Origin: JAOPZW01 sp963764585
GTDB taxonomy: Bacteria; Actinomycetota; Thermoleophilia; Solirubrobacterales; Solirubrobacteraceae
Assembly: GCA_963764585.1 (NCBI GenBank)
Contig: CAVXTB010000016.1
Location: 62,001 to 126,000 of the forward strand
Direction: 5' to 3'
DNA: 64,000 nt
The notes under the pieces are model-generated. The model saw only the letters and a list, made by a program, of their open reading frames with translations, was not told the origin of the DNA and searched no databases. Positions 24,377 through 33,365 of this stretch are shown here, piece after piece; position 1 is the stretch's first letter, and each line of letters begins with the position of its first letter. Position numbers and translations under genes: made by a program.

Positions 24377-25893
24377 CCGCTGCTTCAGCGGTGCCGGCGA
24401 CCGCCCCGCCCAACGGCGCACCGGATGGGATCCCACCCACCCGAGCGCCGGAAGGGGCGGAGGGCGATTTCGCCGCCACTCTCACCGACATCGCTACGGC
24501 CCGGACCGCCACTGCGGAAGGCCACGACAAGAAGGGTGACGATCACCCCGCCGGCGAGGAGCCCCAGGGCACCGACGCCTGCGCGGACGCCCCGGCCGCT
24601 GCCACGCAGCCGGCGCCGACCGTGACCGACGCGCAGGTCGTGCAGGCGATCGCGCTCGTCGCCGTCGCGCCGACGCCGGCCCCGGTCGCCGCTCCCACGG
24701 CGGCGAAGCCCGCCGCTCCGAGCGCCACGCCGGCGACGCAGGCCGACGTGCCCGCCGCTCCGAGCGCCACGCCGGCGACGCAGGCCGACGTGCCCGCCGC
24801 CGCGAGCACCCCGGTCGCGACGCCGGCCGCCGCCACTGCGGCGCCGACCGTGCCGAGCGCCGACGTCGTGGCCGCCGCCGCCGAGGCGCCGGTCGTCGCG
24901 ACCACCGCGTCCGCGGCGAAGCCCGCCGCGCCCGCGGCGAAGCCCGCCGCGTCCGCGCCGAAGCCCGCCGCGCCGGCCGCCGCGCCGGTCGCGCTGAGCA
25001 CCGCGCCCGCGAGCGCCACGCCGGCCGCGCCGAGCACCGCGCCCGCGAACCCCACACCCGTGAGCGCGACCCCCGCCCAGCCGACCACCGCGCCGGCGAC
25101 CACCGCGCCGGCGAGCCCGGCTCCCGCCACCGTCACCGCCGCGGCCGACGAGGCGGCGGCGAAGCAGGCCGCGCCCGCCGCGCCTGCCGCGCCCGCCACG
25201 CAGGCGCCCGCTGCGCAGGTACCCGCGCCGATCGCCGACGCGACCCCCGCTGCGCCTGCCACGCCTGCCGCGGCCACCGCGACCCCGCCGAGCCCGACGC
25301 CCGACGACCAGCCGGTCGCCGCCCCCGCGCCGCAGGCCGACGCCCAGGCGCCGCAGCCTGCCACGACGCCCACCACGACTCCCACCGCGACGCCCGCGCC
25401 CGCCGCGCCCGCGCCCGCCCCGACCACGCCCCACGCACCGGCCCCGCAGCACACCCCGCGCCTCGCGCTCGCCACCGAGCACGTGCACGCGCTGATGCGG
25501 ATCGCCAGCCACCGCGGCCAGGCGCAGGCCCACCTCGCGCTCAAGCCGGCCGAGCTCGGCGGCGTCGAGGTTCGGCTGCGCGTGACGACGCAGGGCCTCG
25601 TCGCGTCGATCACCGCCGAGCGGCCCGAGAGCGCCCAGGTCCTCCAGCAGGCCGGCGCCGACCTGCGCCGCGCCTTCGAGGCGGCCGGCGTCGACGTCGC
25701 GTCGCTCGACATCGGCTTCGCCGGCGACGGCGCCGACCACCGCGCGCACGAGCGCCACGCCGAGGCCGCCCAGCGCGCGGGCTCCGCGCAGGGCGACGCG
25801 GGCGACGAAGAGCCTTCCCCCACCGATCCCGACAACCCGACCCCGACCACGACGACGATCGCGCTCGGCGCCCTCGTCGACGTGCTCGCGTAG
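24373..25893 (+). CDS. fliK: Hook-length control protein FliK
   Basis: 506 residues. Residues 1 to about 370 are a low-complexity Ala/Pro/Thr region, as expected for the extended ruler. The C-terminal domain from ALATEHVHALMRIASHRG through AQAHLALKPAELGGVEVRLR is the FliK core ('a.L.L.P.~LG.v.v.l'), which contacts FlhB to switch export from hook to filament. ATG overlaps the transglycosylase stop. The ruler contains a 42-bp tandem repeat. Confidence 0.9.
   Translation: MTAASAVPATAPPNGAPDGIPPTRAPEGAEGDFAATLTDIATARTATAEGHDKKGDDHPAGEEPQGTDACADAPAAATQPAPTVTDAQVVQAIALVAVAPTPAPVAAPTAAKPAAPSATPATQADVPAAPSATPATQADVPAAASTPVATPAAATAAPTVPSADVVAAAAEAPVVATTASAAKPAAPAAKPAASAPKPAAPAAAPVALSTAPASATPAAPSTAPANPTPVSATPAQPTTAPATTAPASPAPATVTAAADEAAAKQAAPAAPAAPATQAPAAQVPAPIADATPAAPATPAAATATPPSPTPDDQPVAAPAPQADAQAPQPATTPTTTPTATPAPAAPAPAPTTPHAPAPQHTPRLALATEHVHALMRIASHRGQAQAHLALKPAELGGVEVRLRVTTQGLVASITAERPESAQVLQQAGADLRRAFEAAGVDVASLDIGFAGDGADHRAHERHAEAAQRAGSAQGDAGDEEPSPTDPDNPTPTTTTIALGALVDVLA
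24709..24792 (+). repeat. 42-bp tandem repeat inside fliK
   Basis: Two identical 42-base copies, starting at 24709 and 24751, encode PAAPSATPATQADV twice, with the start of a third. Copy changes would be in frame and would change ruler length by 14 residues. Confidence 0.85.
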
Positions 25894-25903
25894 GAGCACG
25901 ACC

Positions 25904-26314
25904 ATGTCCACCGTCAACCCCACGGACGTCGCGCCCGCGACTCAGCCGACGTCGACCGACTCGGCGACGAACCCGCAGAACAAGACGCAGGACGCGTTCG
26001 GCAAGGACTCGTTCATGAAGCTGCTCGTCGAGCAGCTGCGCAACCAGTCGCCGGACAGCTCGCAGGACCCGAACCAGTTCATGAACCAGATGACGCAGTT
26101 CTCGATCCTCGAGCAGCTGCAGAACCAGTCCGGCATCCAGCAGCAGCAGAACGCTGCCGGCCTGCTCGGTCGCACCGTCTCGTACATGGACGCCAAGGGC
26201 CACTCGGTCGATGGCGTCGTCGTCGAGTCGGTCGACTTCAGCGGCGGCACGCCGACGCTGACCGTCGGCGGCCAGGTCGGCATCGCACCGGCGCAGGTCT
26301 ACAAGGTGCAATGA
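25904..26314 (+). CDS. flgD: Hook cap protein FlgD
   Basis: 136 residues, the short Gram-positive form. FGKDSFMKLLVEQLRNQSPD followed by QFMNQMTQFSILEQLQNQ is the conserved FlgD N-terminal region, and LLGRTVSYMDAKGHSVDG begins the beta domain. GGAG lies 8 nt before the ATG. It scaffolds hook polymerisation and lies upstream of the hook gene. Confidence 0.95.
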   Translation: MSTVNPTDVAPATQPTSTDSATNPQNKTQDAFGKDSFMKLLVEQLRNQSPDSSQDPNQFMNQMTQFSILEQLQNQSGIQQQQNAAGLLGRTVSYMDAKGHSVDGVVVESVDFSGGTPTLTVGGQVGIAPAQVYKVQ

Positions 26315-26712
26315 CGCCTCTGCCGCACAACCCCGCGCTCGTGCCGCCCGTCGGCGCGCCCGCCCCGACCGCTCCGACGCGGCCGGGATCGGGCTCACCG
26401 TCCGGGCCGGCCGCCCCGAGCGGCCCGTCCTTCGCCGACGTCCTCGGCGAGAAGACGGGTGCCGTTCAGCTCAGCGGCCACGCCAAGGCACGCATCGAGC
26501 GCCGCGGGATCGACCTCGATCCCGAGACCCTCGCCCGCCTGCAGCACGGCGTCGACCGCGCCGCCGCCAAGGGCTCACGCGAGTCCGTCGTCCTCGTCGA
26601 CGACGTGGCCTTCGTCGTCTCCGTCAAGGCCAGGACCGTCATCACGGCGGTCGATCGCGCCTCCATGCGCGATCACGTCTTCACCAACATCGATTCAGCA
26701 GTCATCTCCTAG
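26311..26712 (+). CDS. Small flagellar operon protein (TIGR02530 type)
   Basis: 133 residues. After a Pro-rich N-terminus, the core LSGHAKARIERRGIDLDPET, then VDRAAAKGSRESVVLVDDVA and KARTVITAVDRASMRDHVFT matches the small 'flagellar operon protein' family found between flgD and flgE in Gram-positives. Its exact role is not established. ATG overlaps the flgD stop. Confidence 0.85.
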   Translation: MTPLPHNPALVPPVGAPAPTAPTRPGSGSPSGPAAPSGPSFADVLGEKTGAVQLSGHAKARIERRGIDLDPETLARLQHGVDRAAAKGSRESVVLVDDVAFVVSVKARTVITAVDRASMRDHVFTNIDSAVIS

Positions 26713-26780
26713 ACCCTCACCCCCAATTCCGGCTGGCCCTCATCGAGGAGGCCGGACTCCAGCGAAAGGAAGCACCTCCA

Positions 26781-27623
26781 ATGATGCGAGGCATGTACTC
26801 CGCCATTAGCGGACTGAAGAACCACCAGGTCATGCTCGACGTGACCGCCAACGACCTGGCCAACGTCAACACCGTTGGCTTCAAGGCCAGCCGCGTGTCG
26901 TTCCGCGACTCGCTGGCCCAGCTGCAGCGCTCCGGCGCGTCGGCCACGACGACCACCGCCGGCGCGAAGGCCGCGCAGATCGGCCTCGGCGTGCAGCTCG
27001 GCTCGATCGACAACCAGATGACCAACGGCGCGTTCCAGTCGACGGGCAGCCCGTACGACGTCGCCATCCAGGGCTCGGGCTGGTTCCGCGTGTCGAACTC
27101 GGCCGCGCCGAGCACGACCGACGAGTACACGCGCGCCGGCAACTTCACCCTGAACGACCTCGGCGAGCTCGCCACGCAGGACGGCTGGCACGTCGTCGGC
27201 TACGGCGTCGACGCGTCGAACAACCCCGACACGGCCGGCCCGCTGCAGTTCATCACGATCCCGACGGGCGCCACCGACGTGGCGGTCAGCCCGAACGGCG
27301 CAGTCACCTACACGCCGACTGGCGGCGGTACCCGCCAGTACGCGGGCTACATGGCCCTGACCTCGTTCCCGAGCGAGGCCGGCCTCGAGCGCTCGTCCGC
27401 CAACCGCTGGCGCGAGAACGCCAGCTCCGGCACCGGGACCACCAACCCGGCGGAGACCAACGGCCTGGGCTCGACCATTGGCGGCGTGCTCGAGATGAGC
27501 AACGTCGACCTCGCCACCGAGTTCACGAACATGATCACCGCCGAGCGTGGCTTCCAGGCCAGCTCGCGCGTGCTTTCGACCGCCGACGAGATGCTGCAGG
27601 ACCTCGTCAACCTCAAGCGCTAG
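26781..27623 (+). CDS. flgE: Flagellar hook protein FlgE
   Basis: 280 residues, short for a hook protein but with all signatures: MRGMYSAISGLKNHQVMLDV, ANDLANVNTVGFKASR, SPYDVAIQGSGWF, YTRAGNF, and the C-terminus LEMSNVDLATEFTNMITAER with GFQASSRVL. AAAGGA precedes the ATG. In Bacillus the corresponding gene was once called flgG but encodes the hook. Position after flgD and the following flbD support hook identity. Confidence 0.92.
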   Translation: MMRGMYSAISGLKNHQVMLDVTANDLANVNTVGFKASRVSFRDSLAQLQRSGASATTTTAGAKAAQIGLGVQLGSIDNQMTNGAFQSTGSPYDVAIQGSGWFRVSNSAAPSTTDEYTRAGNFTLNDLGELATQDGWHVVGYGVDASNNPDTAGPLQFITIPTGATDVAVSPNGAVTYTPTGGGTRQYAGYMALTSFPSEAGLERSSANRWRENASSGTGTTNPAETNGLGSTIGGVLEMSNVDLATEFTNMITAERGFQASSRVLSTADEMLQDLVNLKR

Positions 27624-27640
27624 ACGTAGCGCCTGGATGA

Positions 27641-27678
27641 GCGTGCGGGGGACGGCGGAGGGCCGTCCCCCGCAACGC
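27641..27678 (+). terminator. Strong hairpin between flgE and flbD
   Basis: A 16-bp stem with one bulge (left arm 27641-27656, right arm 27662-27678) around a 5-base loop. There is no T-run, and the flbD ribosome site GGAGG follows at once. It may be an attenuator or mRNA stabiliser that lowers downstream expression relative to the abundant hook protein. Confidence 0.6.
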
Positions 27679-27691
27679 TCTGGAGGCAATC

Positions 27692-27919
27692 ATGATCAGA
27701 CTGCACCGTCTCGGCTCGAGCTACGAGCCGTTCTACGTCAACCCCGATCTCATCGCGACGATGGAGGGTCATCCCGATGTCGTGCTCACGCTGACCAACG
27801 GCACCAAGATCGTCGTCGCCGAGAGCGACGACGAGGTCGTGACCGCCGTCCGACGCTGGCGCATCGATGTCATGACCGAGGCGCTGAACGCCGCTGACGT
27901 CGGACATCGCGCCTTCTAA
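27692..27919 (+). CDS. flbD: FlbD/SwrD-family flagellar protein
   Basis: 75 residues. MIRLHRLGSSYEPFYVNPDL followed by VLTLTNGTKIVVAESDDEVV is the FlbD family (I.vtrlnG..~~lN.dlIe.ie..PDt.I.L.nG). In Bacillus the homologue SwrD raises motor power. It usually follows flgE and precedes motAB or fliL. GGAGG precedes the ATG. Confidence 0.9.
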   Translation: MIRLHRLGSSYEPFYVNPDLIATMEGHPDVVLTLTNGTKIVVAESDDEVVTAVRRWRIDVMTEALNAADVGHRAF

Positions 27920-27928
27920 CACGAGCTC

Positions 27929-27953
27929 TCAAGCGGCTGGCCCGCGGACCGAT
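27929..27953 (+). promoter_or_regulatory. Sigma-28-type promoter of cheW
   Basis: TCAAG at 27929 and ACCGATTA at 27948, spacing 19. The cheW ATG lies 15 nt after the first -10 base and lacks a ribosome site. Confidence 0.62.
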
Positions 27954-27962
27954 TATGGGCTT

Positions 27963-28412
27963 ATGTCCGAGGAGACCACCACTACCCATCAGCTCGTCGT
28001 CTTCAGCCTTGGCGAGGAGGAGTACGCCCTCCCGATCGAGGCTGTCCACGAGATCATCCGCTACACCGAGCCGCGCTCGGTCGCCTCGTCCGTCGGCTGG
28101 ATCCGCGGCGTGATCAGCCTGCGCGGCAAGATCATCCCGGTCTACGACCTCGCCGCCCGCCTGGGCCAGGGTCACCGCGCCGAGGGCGAGGACCAGAAGA
28201 TCGTCATCGTCGAGACCACCACCGACATGGCCGGCGTCGTCGTCGACGACGTCCAGGAGGTCCTGACCATCGATCCCGAGCAGCTCGAGCCGGTCCCGTC
28301 GGCCGACGGCGAGTCGATCGAGTCGATCGCCAAGATCGACGACCGCCTCATCGTCCTGCTCAACACGGCCGGTCTGTTCGGCGACGCCGCCGACGTCACC
28401 GCCCTCGCGTAG
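27963..28412 (+). CDS. cheW: Chemotaxis coupling protein CheW
   Basis: 149 residues. QLVVFSLGEEEYALPIEAVH, EIIRYTEPRSV, WIRGVISLRGKIIPVYDLAA and IVVDDVQEVLTI are the standard CheW motifs. It couples CheA to chemoreceptors, none of which lie in this window. It heads the chemotaxis block cheW-cheB-cheR-cheA-cheC-cheD-fliM-fliY-cheY and has its own sigma-28 site. Confidence 0.95.
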   Translation: MSEETTTTHQLVVFSLGEEEYALPIEAVHEIIRYTEPRSVASSVGWIRGVISLRGKIIPVYDLAARLGQGHRAEGEDQKIVIVETTTDMAGVVVDDVQEVLTIDPEQLEPVPSADGESIESIAKIDDRLIVLLNTAGLFGDAADVTALA

Positions 28413-28419
28413 GGCCCCG

Positions 28420-29472
28420 ATGTCCCCCGCCCCCCGGATCGTCGTCGCCGACGACTCGTCCTTCATGCGCACGCTCCTGAGCGGCGCGCTCGGTGCTGCC
28501 GGCTTCGACGTCGTGGGGACGGCGTGCGACGGTGACGAGGCGCTGGCGCAGTGCGCCAAGCTGCGTCCCGACGCGATGACCCTGGACCTGGCGATGCCGG
28601 GCCTGGACGGCATCGGCGTGCTGCGCGCGCTGCGGCGCGCGGGGGCGCCCGACGTGCCCGTCATCGTCGTCAGCGCGTTCTCGCCGGCCCACGGGGCCCG
28701 CGCGGTGGACGCGCTGGCCGAGGGCGCGTTCGACCTCGTGCCCAAGCCCGCGCTCGGCGAGCCGTTCGAGAGCTTCGTGCAGGGGCTGGGCGACAAGCTG
28801 CGCGTCGCCGTCGCCGGCGGTCGCCCGCGGGCGACCAACGGCCGCGTTCCCGTCGCCACCAACGGCCACGCGCCGGCCGTGCCCGCCGTCGCGGCGCCGC
28901 GCGTCGCGCGCACCCGCCGCGCGGTCGTGATCGCGACCTCCACCGGCGGCCCGCGCGCACTGGCGCGCCTGATCCCCGCCCTCCCCGCCCAGCTCGGCGA
29001 GGGCACGCTCATCGTGCAGCACATGCCCGAGGGCTTCACCAACTCGCTCGCGGCCCGACTGGACCGCGAGTCGCGCCTGACCGTCCGCGAGGCGGCGCCG
29101 GGCGACCGGCTCGATCGCGGCACCGCGCTCATCGCGCCCGGCGGCAAGCACCTGCGCATCGGCGCCGAGCGCCGCGCGCGCCTCAGCGACGAGCCGGCGA
29201 TCGGCGGCCTGCGCCCGCGCGCGGACCTGACGATCGACGACGTCGTCGCCGCGTGGGGCGAGCGCACGCTGCTCGTCGTCCTCACCGGCATGGGCCGCGA
29301 CGGCGCCGACGGCGCCCGCGCGGTGCGCGACGCCGGCGGCCGCGTCCTCTGCGAGGCAGAGGAGACCTGCACGGTCTACGGCATGCCGCGCGCGGTTGCC
29401 GAGGCCGGCCTCGCCGATGCCGTCATGCCCCTCGGCGACCTCGCCGCCGCCATCGCGCAGGAGGCCAACTGA
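28420..29472 (+). CDS. cheB: Chemoreceptor methylesterase CheB
   Basis: 350 residues. Receiver domain 1-120 with DDS near 11-13 and phospho-acceptor Asp near 56 (TLDLAMPGLDG), a Pro/Ala linker, then the esterase domain with catalytic Ser near 174 (ATSTGGP), His near 201 (VQHMPEGFT) and Asp near 294 (LTGMGRDGADG). It demethylates or deamidates receptors in adaptation. The stop overlaps cheR. Confidence 0.96.
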   Translation: MSPAPRIVVADDSSFMRTLLSGALGAAGFDVVGTACDGDEALAQCAKLRPDAMTLDLAMPGLDGIGVLRALRRAGAPDVPVIVVSAFSPAHGARAVDALAEGAFDLVPKPALGEPFESFVQGLGDKLRVAVAGGRPRATNGRVPVATNGHAPAVPAVAAPRVARTRRAVVIATSTGGPRALARLIPALPAQLGEGTLIVQHMPEGFTNSLAARLDRESRLTVREAAPGDRLDRGTALIAPGGKHLRIGAERRARLSDEPAIGGLRPRADLTIDDVVAAWGERTLLVVLTGMGRDGADGARAVRDAGGRVLCEAEETCTVYGMPRAVAEAGLADAVMPLGDLAAAIAQEAN

Positions 29473-30263
29473 TGTCCGCCACCGTCCCGTTCAACGACGA
29501 CTTCGTCACCTTCTGCGAGGGCGTGCGTCGCCTCGCGAAGGTCGACCTGCTCCAGTACAAGCGCGGCCAGATGGAGCGCCGCGTGCGCTCGTTCGCCCAG
29601 CGCAACGGCCTCCCGGGGCTGACCCCGTACCTGAAGGTGCTCGAGAGCGACACGACCGCGCTCGAGGACTTCCTCGATCGCGTGACGATCAACGTCTCGC
29701 ACCTGTGGCGCAACCCCGAGCAGTGGGACGTCCTCGAGAAGACGATCGTCCCCGAGCTCGCCGCCGGCGGCGCGCTGCGCGCCTGGAGCGCCGGCTGCTC
29801 CTACGGCGCCGAGGCCTACACGCTCGCCGCGGTCTGCCGCACCGCCGCGCCGACCGCGCGCACGACGATCGTCGGCACCGACATCGACCCGCGCATCGTC
29901 GAGCGCGCCCGCCGCGGCGAGTTCAGCAGCGAGGACGTGCGGACGTCGCCGCAGGCGGCGCTGACCCGCTTCTTCGATCGCGACGGCGACCTCTGGCGGC
30001 CGAAGGCCGAGCTGCGCTCGATGGTCGCCTTCGAGGTCGGCGACCTCCTGCGCATCCGCCCGCAGACGAGCGCCTACGACCTGATCCTCTGCCGCAACAC
30101 CGTCATCTACTTCAACGAGGACGTCCGCGACGCGCTCCACGAGCGCCTCGCACATGCGCTGCGGCCCGGCGGCGTCCTCGTCGTCGGCGCCACCGAGCGC
30201 GTCAACACACCGGCTGAGCTTGGTCTGGCAGCCGCCGCTCCCTTCACCTACCGCAAGGCCTGA
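29472..30263 (+). CDS. cheR: Chemoreceptor methyltransferase CheR
   Basis: 263 residues from ATG overlapping the cheB stop. LLQYKRGQMERRVRSFAQRN is the N-terminal domain, ITVNVSHLWRNP-type motif reads INVSHLWRNPEQW here, the SAM-binding motif is RAWSAGCSYGAEAYTLA, and DLILCRNTVIYFNEDV is the conserved catalytic-domain motif. The usual 'T.FFR' is SHLWRN, as in the Gram-positive subgroup. Confidence 0.93.
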   Translation: MSATVPFNDDFVTFCEGVRRLAKVDLLQYKRGQMERRVRSFAQRNGLPGLTPYLKVLESDTTALEDFLDRVTINVSHLWRNPEQWDVLEKTIVPELAAGGALRAWSAGCSYGAEAYTLAAVCRTAAPTARTTIVGTDIDPRIVERARRGEFSSEDVRTSPQAALTRFFDRDGDLWRPKAELRSMVAFEVGDLLRIRPQTSAYDLILCRNTVIYFNEDVRDALHERLAHALRPGGVLVVGATERVNTPAELGLAAAAPFTYRKA

Positions 30264-30271
30264 ACCCGATC

Positions 30272-32263
30272 ATGGACACCAGCCAGTACATGCCGATGTT
30301 CCTCGCCGAGTCGCGCGAGCACCTGCAGGAGCTCAACCTCGCGGTCGTGCGCATCGAGGAGCAGCCCGACGATCCCGAGACGGTCGACGAGATCTTCCGC
30401 ATCGCGCACTCGATGAAGGGCATGAGCGCCACCATGGGCTTCGAGGGCATGGCCGCCCTGACCCATCAGATGGAGGACGTCTTCGAGCTGCTGCGCCAGC
30501 GCTCGGGCGGTCTGGAGCGCGAGGCGATCGACGTGCTGCTGCGCTGCCTGGACGCGCTCTCCGTCGCAGTCGATGCCATCGAGGCCAACGGCACCGAGAG
30601 CCTGGATCCCGCGCCGCTCATCGAGCTGCTGCAGGGCCTCGTGCGCGAGCGCACGCCCGATCAGCAGGTCGCCCGCCGCGGCGGCGAGGCGGCCCCCGAG
30701 CTGCCCGACGAGGTCGCCAACGCGCTGGCCGCGGAGACGACCGTGCTGCACGCGCGCATCAACCTCGCGGCGGATGTCCTGATGCCGACGGTGCGCGCCT
30801 TCATGGTCCTCACCGCGGCCGCCGACCTCGGCGAGGTCGTCACGTCGGCGCCACACGAGCAGGACGTCGAGGCCTTCGACGGTCGCGTCATCGACGTCTG
30901 GATCGCGGCCGAGGTCGAGATCGACACGCTGCACGCGGCGCTCGCCGCGGTGCCGGACGTCGAGACGGTCGTCGTCGAGGAGTGCGGCGCCGCCGGCGAG
31001 CCGGAGGTCGCCGAGACCGAGCCGGTCGCCGAGGTCGAGCCCGCCGTCGCGGAGCCCGCGCCCGCCGCCGCCGCCGCGCCCGCGTCGCGCGCCGCTGCGA
31101 CCGTCCGCGTCGATGCCGAGCGCCTGGACCAGCTCATGCACCTCATGGGCGAGCTGGTCGTCCAGCGCACCCACGTCGAGATCCTCGCCGCCCAGGCCGA
31201 CGTCCCGGGCCTCGGGCAGGCCATGCAGGAGCTCACGCGCTGCTCGCACGGCCTGCAGGCGATGGTCATGCAGGTCCGCATGATCCCGGTCGAAGCCGTC
31301 TTCCTGCGCTTCCCGCGGCTCGTGCGCGACCTGTCGAGCAAGCTCGAAAAGCAGGTCGAGCTCAAGCTCGTCGGCCAGGAGACCGAGCTCGACCGCACCG
31401 TGGTCGACGCGCTCGGCGACCCGATCGTCCACCTCGTGCGCAACGCGCTGGACCACGGGCTCGAGGGCCCGGAGGAGCGCGTGGCCGCCGGCAAGCCGGC
31501 GACCGGCACCGTTGAGATCTCCGCGCGTCACGCCGGCGGCAACGTCGTCATCACCGTCAGCGACGACGGCCGCGGCGTCAACCCGGCCGCGGTGGCCAAG
31601 AAGGCGGTCGACCGCGGCCTGATCACCGCCGAGCAGGCCGAGGGCATCGACGCGCCGCGCGCGATCGAGCTGCTCTTCGCGCCCGGCTTCTCGACCGCCG
31701 AGACGACCAGCGACATCTCCGGCCGCGGCGTCGGCATGGACGCCGTGCGCACCAAGATCCGCGAGCTCGGCGGCGAGGTCGTCATGACCTCCGAGCCCGG
31801 CCGCGGCTCGACCGCCCAGATTCGCCTCCCGCTCACCCTGGCGATCATGTCGGCCCTGCTGGTTCGCGCCGACGGGCGCTCGTACGGCATCGCGCTGGAC
31901 CGCGTCGCTCGCACCGTGCGCCTGGCCGACCACACCGTCCGCTCGGCCGCCGGCCAGCGCATGCTCGTCATGCGCGACAGCGTCCTGCCGCTGCGCGATG
32001 CGGCGGGCGCGCTGGGCCACGGCTCCGACGAGGAGTGCGAGTTCGCCGTGATCGTCCACAGCCAGGAGCGCAGCATTGCCCTGGCGGTGTCCGAGCTCAT
32101 CGGCCAGCGCGAGCTGGTCACCCGACCGCTGCCGTCCGATGTGGCCGACCTCGCCGCCGTCTCCGGCGCCGCCGTGCTCTCCGATGGCGAGATCGCGCTG
32201 CTGGTCGATTGCGATGCCCTGATGACCGACGACGCCGCCGCGGCGCTCCCGCGCGCGGCCTGA
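30272..32263 (+). CDS. cheA: Chemotaxis histidine kinase CheA
   Basis: 663 residues. P1 HPt domain with phospho-His near residue 46 (IFRIAHSMKGMSATMGF), a P2-like region about 170-260, an Ala/Pro linker, P3 dimerisation helices (AERLDQLMHLMGELVVQRTH), P4 ATPase with N-box LVRNALDHGLE and G boxes (DDGRGVN, GRGVGMDAVR, GRGSTAQIRLP) and a P5 CheW-like end. It phosphorylates CheY and CheB. Confidence 0.96.
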   Translation: MDTSQYMPMFLAESREHLQELNLAVVRIEEQPDDPETVDEIFRIAHSMKGMSATMGFEGMAALTHQMEDVFELLRQRSGGLEREAIDVLLRCLDALSVAVDAIEANGTESLDPAPLIELLQGLVRERTPDQQVARRGGEAAPELPDEVANALAAETTVLHARINLAADVLMPTVRAFMVLTAAADLGEVVTSAPHEQDVEAFDGRVIDVWIAAEVEIDTLHAALAAVPDVETVVVEECGAAGEPEVAETEPVAEVEPAVAEPAPAAAAAPASRAAATVRVDAERLDQLMHLMGELVVQRTHVEILAAQADVPGLGQAMQELTRCSHGLQAMVMQVRMIPVEAVFLRFPRLVRDLSSKLEKQVELKLVGQETELDRTVVDALGDPIVHLVRNALDHGLEGPEERVAAGKPATGTVEISARHAGGNVVITVSDDGRGVNPAAVAKKAVDRGLITAEQAEGIDAPRAIELLFAPGFSTAETTSDISGRGVGMDAVRTKIRELGGEVVMTSEPGRGSTAQIRLPLTLAIMSALLVRADGRSYGIALDRVARTVRLADHTVRSAAGQRMLVMRDSVLPLRDAAGALGHGSDEECEFAVIVHSQERSIALAVSELIGQRELVTRPLPSDVADLAAVSGAAVLSDGEIALLVDCDALMTDDAAAALPRAA

Positions 32264-32281
32264 CCGAGGAACCAAGAAGAC

Positions 32282-32878
32282 ATGCCCCCCGTCCGCTACA
32301 CCGACATCCAGCTCGACGCGCTGCGCGAGCTTGCGAACATCGGCTCGGGCACGGCCGGCACGGCGCTCTCGTCGCTGCTCGGTCGCCCGGTCGACATCTC
32401 CGTGCCCAAGGCGGCCGCCCTGGAGCTCGCCGACGCCGTCGAGGCGGCCGGCGACGCCGAGGACATCGTCTGGGCCGTCGCCGTCCCGGTCGACGGCGAC
32501 CTCGACGCCACGGCGCTGCTGCTGGTGGGCGAGGTCGACGCCGCCTCGATCTGCGGGATGCTCGGCGTCGACGCCGAGTCCGAGGACGGTCGCTCCGCCC
32601 TGCAGGAGATCGGCAACATCCTCGTCGCCTCCTACATCGGCGCGCTGGCCACGATGGCCGGCTTCGAGCTCGACCTGCGCCCGCCGTCGTCGGCGCGCGA
32701 CATGCTCGCCGCGGTGGTCGCCACCGTGCTGGCGTCGAGCAGCCACGGCCAGGACCTCGCGATCATGCTCGACTCCGAGCTGGAGGTCGAGGGCGAGGCG
32801 TGCGCGCTGTCGTTCATGCTGCTGCCGACGCCCGAGGGCGTCGACGAGCTGCTCAACCGGATCGGCCTCGGTGGCTGA
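32282..32878 (+). CDS. cheC: CheY-P phosphatase CheC
   Basis: 198 residues with both active sites of the family: D-x3-E-x2-N in LDALRELANIGSGTAGTALS followed by the conserved Pro in DISVP, and S-x3-E-x2-N in SALQEIGNILVASYIGALAT followed by LRPP. Two intact sites separate CheC from single-site CheX. It dephosphorylates CheY-P and is stimulated by binding CheD, encoded next. Confidence 0.92.
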   Translation: MPPVRYTDIQLDALRELANIGSGTAGTALSSLLGRPVDISVPKAAALELADAVEAAGDAEDIVWAVAVPVDGDLDATALLLVGEVDAASICGMLGVDAESEDGRSALQEIGNILVASYIGALATMAGFELDLRPPSSARDMLAAVVATVLASSSHGQDLAIMLDSELEVEGEACALSFMLLPTPEGVDELLNRIGLGG

Positions 32879-33365
32879 TCTGGCGACAATGCCCGAGGTG
32901 GTCGTCCGCATGGGCGAGCTCGCCATCTCGACGACCGCGGGCGACGTGCTGGTCTGCGTCGGCCTGGGCTCGTGCATCGGCCTCGCGCTGGTGGCGCGCC
33001 ACGGGCGCGCCTGCGGCCTGGCGCACGTGATGCTGCCCGAGTCCGGCAGCCGCGGCGAGGACAAGGTCGGCAAGTTCGCCGACCTCGCGGTGCCCGCGCT
33101 CATCGAGGGCATGACTCGCGTCGGCGCTGCCGCGCGCTCGGTGGAGGCCGTGATCGTCGGCGGCGCCCAGATGTTCGCCAACAGCACCGGCATGGAGATC
33201 GGCGCGCGCAACGAGGCCGCCGTCCGCGCCGGGCTGGCCGCCGCAGGGATCCCCATCCACGCCGCCGCCACGTCGGGCAACACCGGGCGCACCATGCGCG
33301 TCGAGGTCGGCGCCGGCTCGGTGACCGTGCGCGAGGCCGGCTCCACAGAGGTGCCCCTGCGATGA
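32871..33365 (+). CDS. cheD: Chemoreceptor glutamine deamidase CheD
   Basis: 164 residues from GTG 32871, overlapping cheC by 8 nt; ATG 32889 is an alternative giving 158. The catalytic Cys is in VCVGLGSCIGLALVAR, His in ACGLAHVMLPES, and GGAQMFANSTGMEIGARN is the conserved C-terminal motif. CheD deamidates receptor glutamines and binds CheC. The CheC-CheD pair next to CheB-CheR matches the Bacillus-type adaptation circuit. Confidence 0.92.
   Translation: MADLATMPEVVVRMGELAISTTAGDVLVCVGLGSCIGLALVARHGRACGLAHVMLPESGSRGEDKVGKFADLAVPALIEGMTRVGAAARSVEAVIVGGAQMFANSTGMEIGARNEAAVRAGLAAAGIPIHAAATSGNTGRTMRVEVGAGSVTVREAGSTEVPLR

Noticed and set aside
24709..24792. Possible CRISPR-like repeat
   Set aside because: The two 42-bp copies are directly adjacent without spacers and are in frame in fliK.
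27613..27640. TCAAG at the end of flgE with GCCTGGATGA as a further sigma-28 site
   Set aside because: The -10 would need a two-base insertion; the TCAAG is inside the FlgE Leu-Lys-Arg codons.
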